Shown: positions 32,151 to 37,203 of the stretch, one piece after another
Numbering within the stretch: position 1 is the stretch's first letter
Layout: every line of letters starts with the position of its first letter
Made by a program: the position numbers and the translations under genes
The notes under the pieces: model-generated
Seen by the model: the letters and a program-made list of their open reading frames with translations, nothing else
What the model was told of the DNA's origin: nothing
Databases searched by the model: none
From: Nocardioidaceae bacterium
GTDB taxonomy: Bacteria; Actinomycetota; Actinomycetes; Propionibacteriales; Nocardioidaceae
Direction of reading: 5' to 3'
DNA length: 37,203 nucleotides
Assembly (NCBI GenBank): GCA_013696015.1
Contig: JACCZI010000031.1
Location: forward strand, 1 to 37,203

Positions 32151-32852
32151 TTACCTGTTCGGAGGCCGCTCACCGAGGATCGCGCGGCCTATCCGTACGT
32201 GTGTCGCACCTACTGCTACGGCCGCCTCGAGGTCGCCGCTCATGCCGGCCGAGACGGCCAGCGCGGTGGGGTGGGCGGCCTGGACCGAGGCGGCGACCTC
32301 GGCTAGCCGGGCGTAGGCCCGTGCCGGGTCAGCGGCCAGCGGCGCGACTGCCATGACGCCGCGCAGTCGCAACGCCTCGGCCGCCGCGATTTGGTCGGTC
32401 AGCGCGGGCACCTCGTCGACCTTCGCCCCGGAGCGGCTGTCGGCTGCCCCAGGCGGATCGAGGCTGACCTGCACCAGGCAGTCGAGGTGTCGGCCGGCCC
32501 GGGAGGCACCGTCTGCCAGAGCGTCGACCAGCCGCTCCCGGTCGACCGAGTGCACCAGGTCGGCGTAGCCGGCAACGGCCCGCGCCTTGTTGGTCTGCAG
32601 CCCTCCGACGAAGTGCCAGGTCAGCGGCGCCGCCACCGCCGCCGCCTTGTCACGCGCCTCGGGGTGGCGGTTCTCACCGACGTCGGTCACCCCGAGCTCG
32701 GCCAGCAGCTGCACGTCGGCTGCCGGAAACGTCTTCGTGACCACCACCAGTGTGATCGAGGTGGGGCTCCGCCCGGCCGCCTGCGCGGCTGCCTCGATAC
32801 GGCGTCCGACGCTGGCCAGGCCCGCTGCCAGCTGGTCGCGCCGGGTGCTCAC
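32151..32852 (-). CDS. yggS: YggS/PLPBP family pyridoxal-phosphate homeostasis protein
   Basis: The 233-residue single-domain TIM barrel resembles the N-terminal domain of alanine racemase. The cofactor lysine lies in ITLVVVTKTFPAADVQLL. The conserved DVGENR, LTWHFVGGLQTNKARAV and LRLRGVMAVAPL segments follow. The C-terminal phosphate-binding region reads LAVSAGMSGDLEAAVAVGATHVRIGRAIL. It buffers free pyridoxal phosphate in other bacteria. The GTG start overlaps the pgeF stop (GTGA). A gene between ftsZ and sepF is its usual place in Gram-positive bacteria. Confidence 0.95.
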   Translation of the reverse strand: MSTRRDQLAAGLASVGRRIEAAAQAAGRSPTSITLVVVTKTFPAADVQLLAELGVTDVGENRHPEARDKAAAVAAPLTWHFVGGLQTNKARAVAGYADLVHSVDRERLVDALADGASRAGRHLDCLVQVSLDPPGAADSRSGAKVDEVPALTDQIAAAEALRLRGVMAVAPLAADPARAYARLAEVAASVQAAHPTALAVSAGMSGDLEAAVAVGATHVRIGRAILGERPPNR

Positions 32853-33580
32853 GAGCGGAGCTGCGCCGTGCCGCCGAGCCGGCCGGAGCGCTTCCCCTGC
32901 CGTCGGTAGGAGAAGAGGTCGACATTCTCGTACGTGCACGTCGCGACCTGCGCTGCGACGTCGATGACGTCGATGCCCTCTGCGGCCAGCTGTGCCGCGA
33001 CACCGGCGCCGATGTCGAGACCGGGAGTCCCTCGTCCGGTCGTCGCCCATGCTTGCGGGACCACGCGCGCCACCTCGTCCCGCATTGCGTGCGGCACCTC
33101 GTAGCAGCGACCGCAGATGCGCGGGCCGAGCCAGGCCGTGATGAGGCTTGCTCCCTCCCGGCGCATCGCCGCAGCGGTGGCGGCGACAATGCCGGCCACC
33201 ATTCCCTGGCGGCCGGCGTGGGCGACCGCTACGACCTCTGCCAGCGGGTCGGCGAGAACCAGCGGGACGCAGTCGGCTGCCCGGACCAGCAGCGTGAGCT
33301 CGGGCGTGCTCGTCACCAGCGCGTCCGCAACCGGAATGTCGTCGGGCACGGCGTTCAGCACAGCAACGTCGGCGCCTTTGACCTGGCTCATCCGAACGGT
33401 GCGTTCGGGCCGGGCATCGAGACCCCCGGCGAGTGCTGCGAAGTTGGACCTGACCCGCGCCGGGTCGTCGCCGTTGCTGGTGCCGAGGTTCAACGAGGAC
33501 CAGGGGCCCTCGCTGACACCTCCGTGACGGTCGGTGAACGAGATCTCGACGACACCCATGGAGTCGCGAAAGGCGAACAC
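32849..33580 (-). CDS. pgeF: PgeF/YfiH family (laccase-domain, CNF1-like) protein
   Basis: The 243-residue protein has the YfiH family metal-site motifs: SLNLGTSNGDDP, RAADCVPLVLADP (Cys), VVAVAHAGRQGMVAGI (His) and LGPRICGRCYEV. In E. coli the homologue is a peptidoglycan-editing factor, and relatives act as purine nucleoside phosphorylases; which activity applies here is not known. The GTG start directly abuts the ftsZ TAG; an ATG seven codons further on (33557-33559) is an alternative. Neither has a strong ribosome site, which suggests coupling to ftsZ. Confidence 0.93.
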   Translation of the reverse strand: MFAFRDSMGVVEISFTDRHGGVSEGPWSSLNLGTSNGDDPARVRSNFAALAGGLDARPERTVRMSQVKGADVAVLNAVPDDIPVADALVTSTPELTLLVRAADCVPLVLADPLAEVVAVAHAGRQGMVAGIVAATAAAMRREGASLITAWLGPRICGRCYEVPHAMRDEVARVVPQAWATTGRGTPGLDIGAGVAAQLAAEGIDVIDVAAQVATCTYENVDLFSYRRQGKRSGRLGGTAQLRS

Positions 33581-34855
33581 CTACTTCAAGAAGTCCGGGA
33601 CATCGAGCTCGTCGTCGTCGAAGCGGACCGGACGTGGCTGGCGCGCCGGCTGCTGGGGCGCCTGCTGGGCCGGCGCCGAGACCGGCCCGGAACCCGGAGC
33701 GTTCCCAGGTGCCGGCGCGTTTGCACCGACCGGCACCGGCTGGGCCGGCATCCGAGGGCGAACGGGGTCCGGTTGCGGCGCCGGCGGGATCCGCTCCGGC
33801 TCCTGCCGCGCTGGCCTGGCCGCGCTCGCACCCTGAGGGCTCCCGGTCGGACGTTGTGGCGGACCTGAGTCCCGACGCAGCGCCGGCTGCCCGATGTCAC
33901 GCCGCTTGGGAGTCCCACCGTCGAAGCCTGCGGCGATCACCGTCACCCGGACCTCGTCGCCAAGGGCGTCGTCGATCACCGCGCCGAAGATGATGTTGGC
34001 CTCGGCGTGCGCGGCCTGGCTGACCAGAGCAGCCGCCTCGTTGATCTCGAAGAGGCCGAGGTCGGAGCCGCCGGCGATCGACAGCAGCACACCGTGCGCG
34101 CCGTCGATGGACGCCTCGAGCAGCGGGCTCGACACCGCCATCTCAGCCGCGGCCACGGCGCGCTCCTCACCGCGAGCGGAGCCGATGCCCATCAGCGCCG
34201 AACCAGCGTCGGACATCACCGACTTAACGTCGGCGAAGTCGAGGTTGATCAGGCCCGGCGTCGTGATCAGATCGGTGATCCCCGAGACGCCTTGCAGCAG
34301 CACCTGGTCGGCCTGCTTGAAGGCGTCCAGCACACTGACGCTGCGGTCGCTGATCGAGAGCAGCCGGTCGTTGGGGATGACGATGAGGGTGTCGACTTCC
34401 TCGCGCAGCGAGGCGATGCCGTCCTCCGCCTGGTTGGCCCGGCGACGTCCCTCGAACGAGAACGGTCGGGTGACCACACCGATCGTCAGGGCGCCGATCG
34501 AGCGGGCGATCCGGGCGACCACCGGCGCGCCGCCGGTGCCGGTCCCGCCGCCCTCGCCGGCGGTGACGAACACCATGTCGGCGCCCTTGATCACCTCTTC
34601 GATGTCATCGGCGTGATCCTCGGCAGCCCGGCTGCCGACGTCGGGGTTGGCCCCGGCACCCAGCCCTCGGGTCAGCTCGCGACCGATGTCGAGCTTGACG
34701 TCGGCGTCGCTCATCAGCAGCGCCTGCGCGTCGGTGTTGATGGCGATGAACTCCACGCCACGCAATCCGACCTCGATCATCCGGTTTACCGCGTTGACGC
34801 CGCCGCCACCGATGCCGACGACCTTGATAACCGCCAGATAGTTCTGCGCTGCCAC
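33581..34855 (-). CDS. ftsZ: Cell division protein FtsZ
   Basis: FtsZ is the tubulin-like GTPase that forms the division ring. The 424-residue protein starts VAAQNYLAVIKVVGIGGGGV and carries the tubulin signature GEGGGTGTGGAPVVA. The T7 loop is NLDFADVKSVMSDAGSALMG. The C-terminal linker (about residues 315-405) is long and Pro/Gln-rich. The conserved tail DDELDVPDFLK, which binds SepF and FtsW-type partners, closes it. The GTG at 34853-34855 is preceded by GGAAGGTG and matches the usual actinobacterial start; a longer frame upstream has no ribosome site. The upstream gap holds a distinct promoter region. Confidence 0.97.
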   Translation of the reverse strand: MAAQNYLAVIKVVGIGGGGVNAVNRMIEVGLRGVEFIAINTDAQALLMSDADVKLDIGRELTRGLGAGANPDVGSRAAEDHADDIEEVIKGADMVFVTAGEGGGTGTGGAPVVARIARSIGALTIGVVTRPFSFEGRRRANQAEDGIASLREEVDTLIVIPNDRLLSISDRSVSVLDAFKQADQVLLQGVSGITDLITTPGLINLDFADVKSVMSDAGSALMGIGSARGEERAVAAAEMAVSSPLLEASIDGAHGVLLSIAGGSDLGLFEINEAAALVSQAAHAEANIIFGAVIDDALGDEVRVTVIAAGFDGGTPKRRDIGQPALRRDSGPPQRPTGSPQGASAARPARQEPERIPPAPQPDPVRPRMPAQPVPVGANAPAPGNAPGSGPVSAPAQQAPQQPARQPRPVRFDDDELDVPDFLK

Positions 34856-34950
34856 GGCGCGCACCTTCCGTTTGATGTGGTGGCCGGCCCCTGGTGGGAG
34901 CGGCATCTGGACTCGGCTGTGCGGGGAAGGTCGTCGGTCTCCGTTTCCTC

Positions 34951-34967
34951 ACCCTCAACTTGAGGGT
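34951..34967 (-). promoter_or_regulatory. Perfect 17-base palindrome in the ftsZ promoter
   Basis: ACCCTCAA and TTGAGGGT flank a single central base. The site begins eight bases after TTGACA (34976-34981) and covers the place where the -10 box would lie. Perfect symmetry and this position suggest a dimeric regulator's operator. The regulator is unknown to me. Confidence 0.55.
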
Positions 34968-34981
34968 TATAGTTATGTCAA
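34952..34981 (-). promoter_or_regulatory. Putative ftsZ promoter
   Basis: A full-consensus TTGACA at 34976-34981 is followed at 17–18 bases by TTGAGG/TGAGGG, which is a poor -10 hexamer and is part of a palindrome. The AT-rich stretch TAACTATAA in between stands out from the GC-rich surroundings. A start near 34945 would give a leader of about 90 bases. Confidence 0.5.
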
Positions 34982-35072
34982 CCTAGCGACTGTGCAGCAA
35001 CGTAGGTCGGGAGCTCGCGAGGTTCAACGAGCGCGCGGGCGTGTCGCGCGCCGCATCTAAATAGTCAGGGCA

Positions 35073-35144
35073 TGGCCGACCTTGTCAGCACGGCCCGCGC
35101 GCCGCCACCGGCGACCCTCACCTACGCCGTTCGGTGGTCGGCCA
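35073..35144 (-). repeat. Wide inverted repeat in the ftsQ–ftsZ gap
   Basis: TGGCCGACC (35073-35081) and GGTCGGCCA (35136-35144) are perfect inverted copies with 54 bases between, which are themselves very GC-rich. They could form a long hairpin just after ftsQ or act as two half-sites for a DNA-looping protein. Confidence 0.5.
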
Positions 35145-35197
35145 AGGCGTCGAGGTTTTGACGATTCCGATGTTGAGCTGGGGCCATGAGCGCGGCG

Positions 35198-35935
35198 TCA
35201 GGACCGCGTGGTCGGCTGCTCGGGGACGCTCACGTCGTAGACGCGAGCCTCGATGTCCAGCAGCGCTGCGAGGACGTCGGCCTTGCGGGGCGAGGCATCT
35301 GCGCTCCCCCAGAGCACCTCGTCGCCGTCGCGCAAGGCGAGCACGATGGAGTCGATGCTGGACAGCTCGACGTGGTCGACCCGGCGGGCGATGCCCGGTT
35401 CCAGCGAGCTCACCACCTCGGCGACCTCCGCGAGGGCGGCGTCTCGACCTTCCGGGGCGAGGTTTTCCACGCGGACGAGCGGTAGCCGGTGTGGCGCCGA
35501 ACGCAGCCGGCGGAAGAGCACGCCCTCGTCGTCGATCGCGGTGTAGGTGTCGCCCTCGACCACCACCGCGACCGCGGTGCTCTCCACCACCTCGATCCGC
35601 ACCCCATGCGGCCAGGCACGCCTGACGGTGGCCTCGGCGATACCGGGCACCTGCTCAAGCCGCTGCTCAGCCGCTGCGGTGTCGACCCGCGCCAGCGGTG
35701 TGTCGGGTGCGATCGCGGCCGCCTGCTCGACCTGTGCGCTACTGACGTGCTGCACCCCGCTGATGCGGACGTCGCGCACCCCGAGCCAGGTGGAGACGAG
35801 CATGACCCAGGTCGCGAACGCCACCAGGGCGAGCCCGGCCACGGCTCCGAGCAGCCAGCGCATGGCATGCAGCCGGCTCACCAGCCGCCGCCGGAGGAAG
35901 TGGTCACGCGACGTCTCAGGCCGGATCTCAGGCAT
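35198..35935 (-). CDS. ftsQ: Cell division protein FtsQ/DivIB
   Basis: FtsQ is a bitopic divisome protein that links FtsB/FtsL with later wall-synthesis proteins. The 245-residue protein has a basic cytosolic N-terminus (about residues 1-25) and one membrane helix (WLLGAVAGLALVAFATWVMLV, about 27-47). A POTRA domain follows (VRDVRISGVQHVSSAQVEQAAAI, about 53-120). The FtsQ beta domain with YTAIDDEGVLFRRL comes last. The ATG overlaps the murC stop by eight bases. Confidence 0.94.
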   Translation of the reverse strand: MPEIRPETSRDHFLRRRLVSRLHAMRWLLGAVAGLALVAFATWVMLVSTWLGVRDVRISGVQHVSSAQVEQAAAIAPDTPLARVDTAAAEQRLEQVPGIAEATVRRAWPHGVRIEVVESTAVAVVVEGDTYTAIDDEGVLFRRLRSAPHRLPLVRVENLAPEGRDAALAEVAEVVSSLEPGIARRVDHVELSSIDSIVLALRDGDEVLWGSADASPRKADVLAALLDIEARVYDVSVPEQPTTRS

Positions 35936-37203
35936 GTCCGGGCTCCCGGACCTTGGCGGCCAGCAGCTCCAGCAGCCGTGGTCCGACGGTGGTCACGTCA
36001 CCGGCTCCGAGCGTCAGCACCAGGTCACCAGGTGCGGCAGTTCGGGCGAGCACCGCGGGTACGGCTCGCAGGTCCGGCTCATAGTGGACCACCCCGTCCG
36101 GCAGCGTCACCGCGTCCGCGACGAGCTCCCCGGTGACGGATGGATCGGGCTCCTCGCGAGCGACGTAGACGTCGGTCACGACCACGGCGTCGGCCGCCGA
36201 GAGGGCCGCGCCCATCGCCGCGGCGAAGATGCGCGTGCGTGACACCAGATGAGGCTGGAAGCACACCACCAGCCGGCCGCTGCCGGTCAGCGTCCGGGCG
36301 GCGGCGATATCGCCGGCGATCTCCGTCGGATGGTGGGCGTAGGAGTCGTAGACCTCAACGCCGGCAGATTCGCCCTTGTGCTCCATGCGACGCTTCGTCC
36401 CCTCGTGGCTCGCCATGCCACGAGCCAGCGCATCGAAGTCGAAGTCCAGCTGCAGCCCGGTCGCCAGGGCAAGGGCCGCATCCAGCACGTAGTGGCGGCC
36501 GGGGATCTGCAGGTCGACCCGGCCGAGGACCGCGCCGTCGCGCACCGCCGAGAACGCCGACCCGTCACGCCCCAGGCGTACGTCGATGACCCGGACGTCC
36601 GCCTCAAGACCGGTGCCCACCCGGATCGTGGTCAGCCCGCGCCCGGCGGCCTCGCCGGCCAACGTGGCGGCACCGGGGTCGTCGCTGCTCGCGACCAGGA
36701 AGCCACCGAGGACGATGCGGTCGAGGAAGGCCGAGAAGGCCTCGCGGTACGCGTCCTCGGTGCCGTAGCTGTCGAGGTGGTCGGCCTCGATGTTGGTCAC
36801 GACCGCCCCGGTCGGGCTGTAGGTCAAGAAGGCGCCGTCGCTCTCATCCGCCTCGGCCACGAAGAGGTCGCCGCCTCCTAGATGGGCGTTGTGGCCGGTG
36901 CCGGTGAGGTCGGCGCCGATGGCGTACGACGGGTCTGCGCCGGCTGCCTGCAGCGCCACGGCCAGCAGTGAGGTGGTGGTGGTCTTGCCGTGGGTGCCCG
37001 TGACCGCGAGCAGCGTCCTCCCGGCCATCACCGACACCATCGCGGCCGACCGCGGCCAGACCCGCAGGCCGCGACGCCGTGCCGCCACTACCTCGAGGTT
37101 GTCGTCGCGGATCGCTGTCGACACCACGACGGTGTCGGCTCCCGCGACGTGTGCGGCGTCGTGGCCGACGAAGCAAAGCGCACCGAGACCGCGCAGGGCG
37201 TCC
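35928..37203 (-). CDS. murC: UDP-N-acetylmuramate–L-alanine ligase, 5' end missing
   Basis: MurC adds L-alanine to UDP-MurNAc, the first amino acid of the peptidoglycan stem. The frame is open to the window edge, so the N-terminal Rossmann start lies outside; about 424 codons are present. The ATP loop GTHGKTTTTSL, the LFVAEADESDGAFL segment, NIEADHLD and the VYDSYAHHPTEIAGD motif are all present, followed by the C-terminal ligase domain. Apparent internal starts such as that at 37127 are not the true start. Its 3' end overlaps ftsQ. Confidence 0.96.
   Translation of the reverse strand, partial: DALRGLGALCFVGHDAAHVAGADTVVVSTAIRDDNLEVVAARRRGLRVWPRSAAMVSVMAGRTLLAVTGTHGKTTTTSLLAVALQAAGADPSYAIGADLTGTGHNAHLGGGDLFVAEADESDGAFLTYSPTGAVVTNIEADHLDSYGTEDAYREAFSAFLDRIVLGGFLVASSDDPGAATLAGEAAGRGLTTIRVGTGLEADVRVIDVRLGRDGSAFSAVRDGAVLGRVDLQIPGRHYVLDAALALATGLQLDFDFDALARGMASHEGTKRRMEHKGESAGVEVYDSYAHHPTEIAGDIAAARTLTGSGRLVVCFQPHLVSRTRIFAAAMGAALSAADAVVVTDVYVAREEPDPSVTGELVADAVTLPDGVVHYEPDLRAVPAVLARTAAPGDLVLTLGAGDVTTVGPRLLELLAAKVREPGHA

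Larger units (their letters stand above)
34856..35197. other. ftsQ–ftsZ intergenic region
   Basis: The 342-base gap contains the ftsZ leader, a TTGACA box with a 17-base palindrome (34951-34967), and a perfect 9-bp inverted repeat spaced by 54 bases (35073-35144). A 29-codon open frame on the plus strand (35072-35161) has no supporting evidence. The gap is longer than any other inside the division cluster, in line with ftsZ being independently regulated. Confidence 0.6.

Noticed and set aside
35072..35161. 29-codon plus-strand open frame in the ftsQ–ftsZ gap with TAAATA and CAGGG upstream
   Set aside because: It is too short, has no hydrophobic or recognisable pattern, and coincides with a GC-rich inverted repeat that explains its sequence.
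1..37203. Search for tRNA/rRNA genes, insertion sequences, integrases and prophage genes
   Set aside because: Nothing was recognised; the window reads as a conserved chromosomal core with uniform composition.

Overview
The window is a GC-rich (roughly 70% G+C by eye) piece of an actinobacterial chromosome. Evidence for this includes GTG starts throughout, a Wag31-type DivIVA, SepF and YggT beside ftsZ, PriA in place of HisA and TrpF, a DksA-like protein with a Lys/Ala-rich tail, an HGxxPAAW-type small protein and a translational-type ileS T-box. The gene order resembles the dcw–ileS–dnaE–his–trp–lgt–pyk stretch of Streptomyces-like genomes, in compact form. The order or genus cannot be fixed from this sequence. 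Almost everything is on the minus strand; only ileS and a LON-domain gene are on the plus strand. I see no mobile element, CRISPR array, rRNA, tRNA or phage gene.

Right end (about 30.4–37.2 kb, minus strand): cell division and wall genes in the order murC (5' part beyond the window), ftsQ, ftsZ, pgeF, yggS, sepF, yggT, divIVA. The ftsQ–ftsZ gap of 342 bases holds the likely ftsZ promoter, a perfect 17-base palindrome and a wide inverted repeat. ileS (27.0–30.2 kb, plus) converges on divIVA. It is preceded by a T-box leader whose stem I, AUC specifier, T-box motif and alternative anti-Shine-Dalgarno pairings can be read directly. The ileS promoter overlaps a divergent promoter for a minus-strand operon: DksA/TraR-like protein, lspA, an RluD-family pseudouridine synthase and a GNAT acetyltransferase.

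Middle (17.2–24.1 kb): dnaE (replicative polymerase), a four-helix membrane protein, a DUF3352-type membrane-anchored protein and, on the plus strand, a stand-alone LON substrate-binding-domain protein divergent from hisD.

Left half (1.9–17.2 kb, minus): a his–trp supercluster with mostly overlapping or abutting genes: hisD, hisC, hisB, an overlooked 52-codon membrane microprotein, hisH, a lipoprotein, priA, hisF, two ABC exporter half-transporters, hisI, a Trp-operon membrane protein, an HGxxPAAW-type protein, trpC, trpB, trpA, lgt and a VIT1/CCC1-type transporter. trpE, trpG, trpD, hisG and hisE are not in the window. PriA would serve both the His and Trp pathways. pyk and the start of a monooxygenase-like gene close the left edge.

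No clearly unprecedented biological system was found. The observations most worth following are the microprotein between hisB and hisH, the exporter pair with complementary degenerate ATPase residues inside the his operon, the palindrome in the ftsZ promoter, the T-box switch, and several operon heads whose -10 box lies only 6–8 bases before the start codon (leaderless mRNAs).
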